Origin: SZAS-79 sp964599095 | GTDB taxonomy: Bacteria; Pseudomonadota; Gammaproteobacteria; Burkholderiales; SG8-39 | Assembly: GCA_964599095.1 (NCBI GenBank) | Contig: CAZREB010000002.1 | Location: forward strand, 310,001-374,000 | Direction: 5' to 3' | Length of the DNA stretch: 64,000 nucleotides | In this document: piece after piece, positions 50,909 to 58,419 of the stretch | Numbering within the stretch: position 1 is the first letter of the stretch | How the letters are laid out: each line of letters begins with the position of its first letter | Position numbers and translations under genes: made by a program | The notes under the pieces: generated by a model | Seen by the model: the letters and a program-made list of their open reading frames with translations, nothing else | Told to the model about the DNA's origin: nothing | The model's database searches: none

Positions 50909-51337
50909 ATGCTGCGATTCAGCTACGCCGTAAAGCTCACTCCCGACCGCAAGGATGGCGGCTATGTAGCCACCTGCCGCGACATTCCCGAAGCCATCAC
51001 CCAGGGCGAAACCCCGGACGAGGCGCTTGCCGAGGCGGAAGGCGCGCTGCAGGCCGCGATCGAAGGCCGCATCGAAGACGGCCTCGATATCCCCGCCCCT
51101 TCGCAGCCCAGGCGCGGCGAGCGACTTGCCGCTACGCCGATCACAACGGCGCTCAAAGCTGCCGTCTACATGGCGCTGCGCGAATCCGGAATCTCGAAAT
51201 CGGAGCTTGCCCGCCGCATGCAGGTGAACGAGAAAGAAGCGCGGCGGATGCTCGATCCGAAGCACCAGACCAAGGTGCCGACGCTCGAGCGTGCGCTCGC
51301 CGCGCTCGGCCGGCGCGCCGAAATCGAAGTTAACTGA
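50909..51337 (+). CDS. HicB-family antitoxin-like protein
   Basis: A 142-aa two-domain HicB protein. The N-terminal partial RNase-H-like fold has D-G-G-Y-V-A-T-C-R-D-I-P-E-A-I-T-Q-G-E-T and D-E-A-L-A-E-A-E-G-A-L. The C-terminal helix-turn-helix has I-S-K-S-E-L-A-R-R-M-Q-V-N-E-K-E-A-R-R-M-L. HicB normally neutralises HicA, encoded next to it; neither flank here contains a HicA-like frame, so it is an orphan or works as a regulator. TAAGGA stands 8 bp before the ATG. Confidence 0.85.
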   Translation: MLRFSYAVKLTPDRKDGGYVATCRDIPEAITQGETPDEALAEAEGALQAAIEGRIEDGLDIPAPSQPRRGERLAATPITTALKAAVYMALRESGISKSELARRMQVNEKEARRMLDPKHQTKVPTLERALAALGRRAEIEVN

Positions 51338-51368
51338 ACAGCCGAGGTATGGCGGCGACCATTCCGCG

Positions 51369-52157
51369 TCACCGCTTCAGATGCGACGCAAGCATCTGCC
51401 TTGCCGCATTCGCCATTTGCCGGAATTCCTCTGGGCACCCCCGCACCCGGCTGTCCGGAAGCCTCGCGTACGGCGCCAACGCCGAGTATCGATCCGGATT
51501 GCTCCCGTAGATCCAGCAGGCGAGGTCGAGTTGCCTCTGCGGATCCGGCGAAGCCTCTGCGATGAAGTGGCCAGGGGCATAGAGCCGGCGTCGATTGCCG
51601 AAGAGCCAGTGCGCGCCCGATGCCCAGTCGCGGGCGGTTTCGGTGTTCCGGTCGGCCATGTGCGTCAGCAGGAGCGCACCAATCCGGTCCGCCGCGTCTT
51701 CTTCGCTTCCCGCCACCGGGAGGCGGTGCAGGTTGATCGCGGCGTGCCCCACTTCATGTGCGAAGACGAATAACAACGCGCCGGCAACGACCTGCGGCCG
51801 CGCGCTTCCTGCGGGCGCTGCCTCGCGCGCAAGGCGCTCGAGCACTTCACGGGCGAGTTCATAGCAGACGAATATCGCGCCCTTGGTCCGGTCGTAGAAG
51901 GCGCTCGGCTGGCCGCACTCGACGGCGACGATCGGCAGCATCTTCGCGAATGTCACCACCTCGTTGGCCGAGCGGGCAAACGTGTGGAGTAGCCTGCCTT
52001 CGCACATCGCGTCGGCCGCGGGCTTAAGCGCCGGATCCTTGTAAAGCGCGCAAAACGGCTGGACGACCGGGTCGCTGCCGATCATCTGCGCGTGCACCGG
52101 TCGTGCGAGGGCAGCGATCAGAATCGCGAGGAAGATTGTCCTGATGCTAGCGCTCAT
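51369..52157 (-). CDS. HExxH metallopeptidase-like exported protein (DUF4344 type), paralogue 2
   Basis: A 262-aa protein with a classical signal peptide (residues 1-24, I-F-L-A-I-L-I-A-A-L-A-R-P-V-H-A-Q) and the zinc motif H134-E-V-G-H138. It shares with paralogue 1 the C-Y-E-L block, the S/R-E-E-D-A-A-D acidic segment, and A-C-W-I-Y-G-S-N-P with Y-A-R-L-P-D-S-R. It lacks the long leader and the C-terminal extension of that copy. AGAGGA precedes ATG 52157. It is the fully secreted form, more G+C rich than paralogue 1. Confidence 0.77.
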   Translation of the reverse strand: MSASIRTIFLAILIAALARPVHAQMIGSDPVVQPFCALYKDPALKPAADAMCEGRLLHTFARSANEVVTFAKMLPIVAVECGQPSAFYDRTKGAIFVCYELAREVLERLAREAAPAGSARPQVVAGALLFVFAHEVGHAAINLHRLPVAGSEEDAADRIGALLLTHMADRNTETARDWASGAHWLFGNRRRLYAPGHFIAEASPDPQRQLDLACWIYGSNPDRYSALAPYARLPDSRVRGCPEEFRQMANAARQMLASHLKR

Positions 52158-52225
52158 CTGTCCTCTCGCGAACACTCAGTCGCGATACCCCGCTTCGCAC
52201 TTATGCCAGATGAACGGGACCCGTA

Positions 52226-52504
52226 CTACATCGGTCTCGGACGCTTAGCCTTCCTGCCGCCGGCCTTGGCGAGAATGTAGGTGCGCACGTCCCGTGCCGC
52301 GTAAGCCGTGCCGCTCTTCAGCATCGCCGCGTCCGCCCGTCGGGCTTCATCGAGAAAGGCACGGTGCCTTTTGGCCGCGGCGACATATTCGCTCAGCACG
52401 CGCACCATGATGACATGCGTGCTTTCGCCGGAGTCACGGGCCTGCTTGTCCAGCTCCGCCTTGATCGCGGTGGGTAGTTCGAGAATGGTGGTGACTGCGC
52501 GCAT
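52226..52504 (-). CDS. ribbon-helix-helix (CopG-type) antitoxin, partnerless
   Basis: A 92-aa protein with N-terminal ribbon T-T-I-L-E-L-P, helix I-K-A-E-L-D-K-Q-A-R-D-S-G-E-S and H-V-I-M-V-R-V-L-S-E-Y-V, then an antitoxin-like tail A-F-L-D-E-A-R-R-A-D. The broken gene at 49263 is a relative. No ParE/RelE toxin gene follows, although that would be usual; the next gene downstream is the metallopeptidase. GGAGAAG precedes the ATG. Confidence 0.75.
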   Translation of the reverse strand: MRAVTTILELPTAIKAELDKQARDSGESTHVIMVRVLSEYVAAAKRHRAFLDEARRADAAMLKSGTAYAARDVRTYILAKAGGRKAKRPRPM

Positions 52505-52593
52505 GACAATGGCTTCTCCGAGGTCGCCGCGATGGTACTACCCGCGGCACTGCCAACGATACTCCCGGCGACCGCACCCGCCCGGACAACGCT

Positions 52594-53502
52594 TTACACC
52601 GGCCCGAGGATCTCCCTCAGCTCCGGCAGCTTCGCCTCGGCCGCCCTCTGCCCTTCGGCAATCGCCTGCGTGGCGCGGTGGTAGTCCATCAGCGCGATGT
52701 CCGCGAGGCGCGGGCGGATCATCACGTCGGCCGGCTCTCCGGCAAGGCGGCTGTGCGTGATCCGCACCTGCATGATGTTGAGGCTGGTGGCGACCACATC
52801 GAGCAGCGCCGGCATCTCGGTCGAGTCCTTCGGTCCGCTCCTGAACCGGCCGAGCGAGGCGGGCAGCATGTCGAGCAGCGTTGCTAGCCGGCCCTGCGTC
52901 TCGGTCTCCGCCGGTGCGGCCGGCGCGGCGTGCGCGCGGATATGCCGGCCCAGCAGGTCCCAGTTCAGGTCGACGGCGATCACGATGTCGGCGCCCATCG
53001 CACGGCACAGCGACACCGGCACCGGGTTGACCAGGCCGCCGTCGACCAGCAAGCGGTCGTCGCGGCGCACGGGCGTGAACAGGCCGGGCAGCGACAACGA
53101 AGCGCGCACGGAGTCGATCACCGAGCCTTCGCGCAGCCAGACTTCGCGGCCGCTGACGAGGTCGGTCGCGACGGCGCCGTAGCGCTTGGCGAGCGCGCCG
53201 ATGTCCTTGTCCTCGAAGTGGGCGCGAAAAAAACCGAGGACCTTGTCGCCCTTGACCAGGCCGCCGTCGATGGTGAGATCGAGCAAGCCGACGATCGCCT
53301 GCCAGGTGAGCCCCTCGGCCCAGTCGCCCAGCCGCTCGAGCTGGCCGTCGGCGTAGGCCGCGCCGACCAGCGCGCCGATCGACGTGCCGCAGACGATGTC
53401 CGGCGAAATGCCGGCCTGCTCGAGCACGCGGATGACGCCGATATGCGACCAGCCGCGCGCCGAACCGCTGCCGAGCGCGAGACCGATCCTGGGTTTGGGC
53501 AT
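52594..53502 (-). CDS. patatin-like phospholipase (RssA type)
   Basis: A 302-aa cytoplasmic patatin-like protein. The oxyanion loop is G-S-G-S-A-R-G, the nucleophile is S41 in G-T-S-I-G and the catalytic Asp is in V-D-G-G-L-V-N-P. The serine-aspartate dyad is complete, so lipid acyl hydrolase activity is plausible. ATG 53502 matches the RssA N-terminus P-K-P-R-I-G-L-A-L-G and has GGAGAA upstream. It marks the return to core-like G+C content after the accessory region. Confidence 0.87.
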   Translation of the reverse strand: MPKPRIGLALGSGSARGWSHIGVIRVLEQAGISPDIVCGTSIGALVGAAYADGQLERLGDWAEGLTWQAIVGLLDLTIDGGLVKGDKVLGFFRAHFEDKDIGALAKRYGAVATDLVSGREVWLREGSVIDSVRASLSLPGLFTPVRRDDRLLVDGGLVNPVPVSLCRAMGADIVIAVDLNWDLLGRHIRAHAAPAAPAETETQGRLATLLDMLPASLGRFRSGPKDSTEMPALLDVVATSLNIMQVRITHSRLAGEPADVMIRPRLADIALMDYHRATQAIAEGQRAAEAKLPELREILGPV

Positions 53503-53569
53503 CTGCAGTTCTCCGATGAGGCGCGCCGAAGGCCGAAGTATAGGAGCGGGCTGCGCGGGCGGCGATACG

Positions 53570-54829
53570 TCAGCGCGCCTTGAACACGCCGGCGCGCCCG
53601 CAGGCGAGAAGCAGCAGCAGCGCGGCCATGCTGAACAAGGCGCCTGCGGCAAACGTCCAGCGCGCGCCGAATCCGTCCCACAGCAACCCGGCCAGCGCGC
53701 TCGCAACCAGCATCGCGATCCCCGAGAGCAAGTTGAAGAACCCGAAGGCGGTACCGCGCAGGTCTTCCGGCGCCGCATCGGCAACCATCGCGGCCAGCAG
53801 GCCCTGCGTGACGCCCAGGTGCAGTCCCCAGAGCGAAACGCCGGCCCACACCCAGGTCCAGTGACTGCCGGCGGCCAGCAGCAGATCGGCGCCGATCAGC
53901 AGCGCCAGGCCGAGCGCGAGCAGCCGCGTCTGGCTCACGCGATCGGAGAGCTTGCCGAACGGGTAGGCCGAGGCGGCATAGATGAAGTTCATCGCAATGG
54001 ATACCAGCGGCGTGTACGCAAGCGGCAGGCCGCCCTGGTTCGCGCGCAGCACGAGGAAGGCCTCGCTGAAGCGCGCCAGCGTGAAGATCGCACCGACCAC
54101 GACCACCCACCAGTAGGCCGCGCCGAGGCGGCGAAGGTTCTCGCGGCGGATCGGGTTGGTGCGCGCGCCGTTCAATTGCGCCCGCTCGGGTTCCTGCACG
54201 CCGAACACGAGCAGCGCGACCGCCAGGAATGCGGGGATCACGGCGAACCAGAACACCGTGCGGAAATCGTTCGCCCACACCAGCATCAGGCCCATCGCCA
54301 GCAGCGGCCCGAGGAAGGCGCCGACGGTGTCGAGCGCCTGGCGCAGCCCGAATGCCGCACCGCGCACCTCGGGCGGCGCGAGGTCGGCGACCAGCGCGTC
54401 GCGCGGCGCGCCGCGGATGCCCTTGCCGATCCGGTCCATGATCCGCGCGCCGATCACCAGGCCCAGGCCGGTGGACATCGCGAACAGGGGCTTGGAGAGC
54501 GCTCCCAGCCCGTAGCCGAGCACCGCGAGCGGCTTACGCCTGCCCCACCAGTCGCTGATGACGCCGGAGAACACCTTGATGATCAACGCGGTCGCCTCCG
54601 CCGCGCCTTCGATCAGGCCGACCGCGAACGCGCTTGCGCCGAGCGACACCACCATGAACACCGGCAGCAGGCTGTGGATCAGCTCCGAGGAGACGTCCAT
54701 CAGCAGGCTGACGAAGCCGAGCGCCCAGATCGCCGGCGGGATCTTCGGGTTACCGGGCTGGCCTGCGGGAGATTGCACTATGATTCCTTCGGCGGCGCGC
54801 ATTTGCGTCAGCTCGCGCGGGCTGCGCAT
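53570..54829 (-). CDS. major facilitator superfamily transporter
   Basis: About 419 aa with 12 membrane helices, the loop 2-3 motif G-x-x-S-D-W-W-G-R-R-K and a second one G-K-L-S-D-R-V-S. The R-I-M-D-R-I-G-K-G-I-R-G-A-P-R-D segment marks the drug/metabolite efflux subgroup that includes fosmidomycin-like exporters. Start chosen at ATG 54829; ATG 54802 is also possible. It is divergent from the OsmC gene 34 bp away. Confidence 0.82.
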   Translation of the reverse strand: MRSPRELTQMRAAEGIIVQSPAGQPGNPKIPPAIWALGFVSLLMDVSSELIHSLLPVFMVVSLGASAFAVGLIEGAAEATALIIKVFSGVISDWWGRRKPLAVLGYGLGALSKPLFAMSTGLGLVIGARIMDRIGKGIRGAPRDALVADLAPPEVRGAAFGLRQALDTVGAFLGPLLAMGLMLVWANDFRTVFWFAVIPAFLAVALLVFGVQEPERAQLNGARTNPIRRENLRRLGAAYWWVVVVGAIFTLARFSEAFLVLRANQGGLPLAYTPLVSIAMNFIYAASAYPFGKLSDRVSQTRLLALGLALLIGADLLLAAGSHWTWVWAGVSLWGLHLGVTQGLLAAMVADAAPEDLRGTAFGFFNLLSGIAMLVASALAGLLWDGFGARWTFAAGALFSMAALLLLLACGRAGVFKAR

Positions 54830-54863
54830 CGCGCATTCTAGTTTCCAAATCGGAGGCAGGACC

Positions 54864-55265
54864 ATGACGATACGAATCGTGCGTGACCAGTCGGCGCCGA
54901 TGCGCCACGAGGTCTTCATCGGCAGGAACCGCATCGCCGTCGACGGCAGCGTCGAGGAAGGCGGCGAAGGTTCCGGCCCGAACCCGCACGACCTCTACGA
55001 CACCGCGCTCGGCGCCTGCAAGGCGCTGACGGTGCTGTGGTACGCCAACAGGAAAGGCATCCCGGTGGAAGGCATCGAGGTGCTGGTCGAGCGCGACGCA
55101 AGCCAGGAGCGCGCGGGCACCTACCGGCTGAGCGCGGAACTCGCGCTGACCGGCAACCTGACCGCCGCGCAGCGCGAAGAGTTGCTCAGGGTCGCCTCGA
55201 AGTGCCCGGTCCACAAGCTGATGACCGAGGTGAAGACCGAAATCACCACCACGCTCGCCGCCTAG
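54864..55265 (+). CDS. OsmC-family peroxidase-like protein
   Basis: A 133-aa OsmC/YhfA-fold protein with the two redox cysteines C52 (L-G-A-C-K-A-L) and C114 (S-K-C-P-V-H-K). These reduce organic hydroperoxides through a thiol cycle in characterised members. GGAGG lies before ATG 54864; the open frame upstream of it is antisense to the MFS gene and not coding. A pirin-like gene follows after 54 bp, a common pairing in oxidative-stress responses. Confidence 0.85.
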   Translation: MTIRIVRDQSAPMRHEVFIGRNRIAVDGSVEEGGEGSGPNPHDLYDTALGACKALTVLWYANRKGIPVEGIEVLVERDASQERAGTYRLSAELALTGNLTAAQREELLRVASKCPVHKLMTEVKTEITTTLAA

Positions 55266-55319
55266 GCACAGGCGATCGCGGGTTTCCCCGTCACCCCTTC
55301 CCGGCCGATGGAGGCACCG

Positions 55320-56186
55320 ATGTCGATCTCGCAATTGCTCAAGCCGCACCTGCGCGACCTCGGCGGCGGGATGCAGGTCAGGCGCCTGCTGCCCGCGATG
55401 GGCCGGCAGGCGGTCGGGCCGTTCCTGTTCTTCGACCACTTCGGGCCGATCGAAGTGCGCCCCGGGGACAACCACGACGTGCGCTCCCACCCGCACATCG
55501 GCCTGGCGACCGTCACCTACCTGTTCGAAGGCGCGATCGTCCACCGCGACAGCCTGGGCTTCGTGCAGCGCATCGAGCCGGGCGCGATCAACTGGATGAC
55601 CGCCGGGCGCGGCATCGTGCATTCGGAGCGCAGGCCCGAGGACCTGCGCACGCGCACCTACACGAATCACGGGTTGCAACTCTGGGCGGCGCTGCCGCTG
55701 GCGAGCGAAGAGGCCGAGCCGGCGTTCGTCCACACGCCGGCCGATCGGATCCCGTCGCTCGACGTCGGCCGCGCGAGCGTGCGTGTCCTGATCGGCAGCG
55801 CGTTCGGCGCCACCTCGCCGGTGGCGACTTTCCAGCCGACGCTCTATGCGGACGTCGATGCAAGAGCCGGCGCGCAGGTATTGCTGGAGAATTCGGATTT
55901 CGAGCGCGCGGTGTACTGCGTCGCGGGACGCCTGCTGGTCGACGGGCAGCCGCTCGAGCCGCACACGATGGCGGTGCTCGAGCGCGGGCGGCAGGTGCGC
56001 ATCGAGGCGCCGGAGGGCGCGCGCTATGTGGTCGTCGGCGGCGAGCCGCTCGACGGCCATCGCCACATGTGGTGGAACCTGGTGTCGTCGCGCAAGGAGC
56101 GCATCGAGCAAGCCAAGCGCGACTGGGCCGCGCAGCGCATGGGCTCGATCCCCGGCGAGACCGAATTCATCCCGCTGCCGGCATGA
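55320..56186 (+). CDS. pirin-family bicupin protein
   Basis: A 288-aa pirin-like protein: R-R-L-L-P-A-M-G-R-Q-A-V-G-P-F-L-F-F-D-H-F-G-P, the cupin metal site H-P-H-I-G-L-A-T-V-T-Y-L and the later W-M-T-A-G-R-G-I-V-H-S-E. Bacterial pirins have Fe-dependent quercetinase-like folds; few have known roles. ATG 55320 has GGAGG directly upstream; an ATG 12 bases earlier covers that site and is disfavoured. Confidence 0.87.
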   Translation: MSISQLLKPHLRDLGGGMQVRRLLPAMGRQAVGPFLFFDHFGPIEVRPGDNHDVRSHPHIGLATVTYLFEGAIVHRDSLGFVQRIEPGAINWMTAGRGIVHSERRPEDLRTRTYTNHGLQLWAALPLASEEAEPAFVHTPADRIPSLDVGRASVRVLIGSAFGATSPVATFQPTLYADVDARAGAQVLLENSDFERAVYCVAGRLLVDGQPLEPHTMAVLERGRQVRIEAPEGARYVVVGGEPLDGHRHMWWNLVSSRKERIEQAKRDWAAQRMGSIPGETEFIPLPA

Positions 56187-56223
56187 CGCCGGCGCGTCAC
56201 CCCTCCGGCCTGAGGCCGGCGCG

Positions 56224-56571
56224 TCAGAGCGCGCGCAGCTTCGCCTTCAACCCGGCCGGCGCCACGGCGACCAGCGCCGACCTCTCGGCCTTGCTCAGGA
56301 ACAGCGGCGCCAGTTCCGGTGCGCCGGAGAGCGTGAAGCCGTAGCGCGGGGTGCCTTCGACCGCGAGCCCGGCCGCGCGCAGGCGCTCGATGTCGCGGTA
56401 GATCGTGCGCCTGCCGGCGCCGGTGGCCTCGGCCAGCGCGTCGGCGGTCTGCACCACCCCGTCGGCCAGCATCAGGTAGATCGTCGCGAGCCGCATCGGG
56501 CGGTCGGTATTGCTGCCATATTCGTCTGCAGAGGCCATATCCACGCGCCTTTCCGGGTGAAATGCTGCCAC
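56224..56571 (-). CDS. short YafY-like helix-turn-helix protein lacking a WYL domain
   Basis: An open frame of 115 codons. Its recognisable core is H-T-H: I-Y-L-M-L-A-D-G-V-V-Q-T-A-D-A-L-A-E-A-T-G and R-R-T-I-Y-R-D-I-E-R-L-R, as in YafY/DeoR-type regulators. It stops before the WYL ligand domain that full-length members have (about 230 aa). The first ~24 codons from ATG 56571 are encoded by dispersed-repeat copy E, so the native start may be ATG 56496. A truncated regulator or an orphan HTH protein are both possible. Confidence 0.5.
   Translation of the reverse strand: MAAFHPERRVDMASADEYGSNTDRPMRLATIYLMLADGVVQTADALAEATGAGRRTIYRDIERLRAAGLAVEGTPRYGFTLSGAPELAPLFLSKAERSALVAVAPAGLKAKLRAL
56506..56571 (+). 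repeat. dispersed ~66-bp repeat, copy E
   Basis: Begins GGTATTGCTGCCATATTCG and ends AAATGCTGCCAC, about 65 bp long. It lies over the 5' end of the short HTH gene on the other strand, whose longest open frame begins inside it. Spacing between the conserved ends agrees with copies A to D. Confidence 0.65.
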
Positions 56572-56666
56572 TATACCCCCGCCGCGCCGGGCCTTGCTTG
56601 CCGCCCCGCGGCGTCTGGTCTATCGTGCACGAACAACAATTACCAGCGATCCCAAGGGGGCTCAAG

Positions 56667-58253
56667 ATGAAGACGCTTCGCTTCGCCGCTGCATTGCTTT
56701 GCTCCGCGCTTTGCGCCTCGGTTCCGGCGTCGGCCTTCGGGCAAGGCAAGGTGCTGCGTTCCGTGCCGCACTCCAACCTCGCGGTGCTCGACCCGATCTG
56801 GACCACCGCCTACATGAGCCGCAACCACGGCTACATGATCTACGACACCCTCTTCGGCACCGACCAGAAGGGCCAGATCAAGCCGCAGATGGTCGAGGAA
56901 TGGTCGGTGTCGCCGGACAAGCGGCTGTGGACCTTCAAGCTGAGAAAAGGGCTGGAATTCCACGACGGCAAGCCGGTCACCAGCGAGGATGTGGTGCCCT
57001 CGATCGCCCGCTGGGCGAAGCGCGACACGCTCGGGCAGGTGCTGGCCGGGTTCATCGAGCGGATGGACGCCCCTGCGCCCGACACTTTCCGCATCTTCCT
57101 AAAGGAGCCATGCGGCTTCGTGTTGGAGGCGCTGGGCAAGCCTTCGTCGAACGTGCCCTTCATCATGCCCAAGCGGGTCGCCGAGACCGACGCATTCAAG
57201 CAGATCGAGGAGCACATCGGCTCGGGCCCGTATATCTTCAAGCGCGACGAGTTCAAGCCGGGCGCAATGGCCGTCTACCTCAGGAACCCGAAATACGTGC
57301 CGCGCAAGGAACCGCCGTCGGGCACCACCGGCGGCAAGCACGTGTACGTCGACCGCGTGGAGTGGGTGCTCGGCCTGCGCGACGCGCAAACCCAGGTGCT
57401 GGCGCTCGAGAAAGGCGAAATCGACATGATCGAGCGCGTGCCCTCCGACCAGATCGTGCCGCTGCGCGCCGAGAAGGGCATCGAGCTCGTGGTCAAGGAC
57501 CCGATCGGGTTCCAGTACATCGGCCGCTTCAACCACCTGCATCCGCCGTTCGACAACCCCAAGGTGCGCCGCGCCGCGATTGCGGCCTTCCACGACCAAA
57601 GCGCCTTCCTCAAGGCGCAGGTCGGCGTGAAGGATCTCTACAAGACCTGCGCCTCGATGTTCACCTGCGGGACCGCCTACGCCACCACGGCCGGCAGCGA
57701 GATCCAGTCGAAGTCGAACATGAAGATCGCGCAGGCCCTGCTGAAGGAATCGGGCTACGACGGCCGGACCGTCGTGATCCTCAAGCCGACCGACATCGCG
57801 ACCATCAACAAGCTGCCCGACGTCGGCGCGCAATTGCTGCGCCAGGCCGGCTTCAAGGTGGACGTGCAGGCAATGGACTGGCAGACGATGGTGGCGCGCC
57901 GCGCCAAGAAGGACGCGCCGGACAAAGGCGGATGGAACCTGTTCTTCACCGCAGTGGTCGCACCCGACACCTGGAACCCGATCGCGAACTTCGGCCTGTC
58001 GGGCGCGTGCGACAAGGCGTGGTTCGGCTGGGCCTGCGACGCGAAGCTCGAAGAGATCCGCGCGAAGTTCGCGCGCTCGACCGACGAGGCCGAAAAGAAG
58101 AAGCTTGCCGCCGAACTCCAGGCACGCGGCTTCGAAATCGGCACGCACGTGCCGGTGGGCGAATACGTCGCGCCCTCGGCGGTGCGCAAGGGCATCAAGG
58201 GCCTGGTCGTCGGCCCGGGCGACTTCTACTGGAACATCCGCAAGGAACAATAG
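56667..58253 (+). CDS. family-5 ABC substrate-binding protein
   Basis: A 528-aa receptor with signal peptide ending S-A-F-G-Q-G and R-S-V-P-H-S-N-L-A-V-L-D-P-I-W-T-T. It is a close paralogue of those at 29614 and 58420 (shared Y-M-I-Y-D-T-L-F-G-T-D, S-S-N-V-P-F-I-M-P, C-A-S-M-F-T-C-G-T). AAGGGGG precedes ATG 56667. It is the first gene of the peptide-type transport operon. Confidence 0.9.
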   Translation: MKTLRFAAALLCSALCASVPASAFGQGKVLRSVPHSNLAVLDPIWTTAYMSRNHGYMIYDTLFGTDQKGQIKPQMVEEWSVSPDKRLWTFKLRKGLEFHDGKPVTSEDVVPSIARWAKRDTLGQVLAGFIERMDAPAPDTFRIFLKEPCGFVLEALGKPSSNVPFIMPKRVAETDAFKQIEEHIGSGPYIFKRDEFKPGAMAVYLRNPKYVPRKEPPSGTTGGKHVYVDRVEWVLGLRDAQTQVLALEKGEIDMIERVPSDQIVPLRAEKGIELVVKDPIGFQYIGRFNHLHPPFDNPKVRRAAIAAFHDQSAFLKAQVGVKDLYKTCASMFTCGTAYATTAGSEIQSKSNMKIAQALLKESGYDGRTVVILKPTDIATINKLPDVGAQLLRQAGFKVDVQAMDWQTMVARRAKKDAPDKGGWNLFFTAVVAPDTWNPIANFGLSGACDKAWFGWACDAKLEEIRAKFARSTDEAEKKKLAAELQARGFEIGTHVPVGEYVAPSAVRKGIKGLVVGPGDFYWNIRKEQ

Positions 58254-58254
58254 G

Positions 58255-58345
58255 AGCAGGGGAACCCAGGTTCCCCCGTTACCCCTCCTTCGGGAACACG
58301 GGAACCGAGGGTCCTGCGTTACGCTTTCCTGACGCCGTCTTGCCG
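58255..58345. repeat. inter-receptor hairpin region
   Basis: Between two receptor genes, GGGGAACC (58259-58266) and GGTTCCCC (58269-58276) form a near-perfect palindrome with a 2-bp centre, followed by further CGGGAAC words. No T-run follows. It may stabilise the 3' end of the first receptor mRNA; no gene is seen in the 166-bp gap. Confidence 0.45.
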
Positions 58346-58419
58346 CAGGCTTGCCCGCCCGAAGGGCTTGGGCTAACCTGACCCGCAACGTGTTCCGAGA
58401 CACTCCAAAGGGGATCCCA

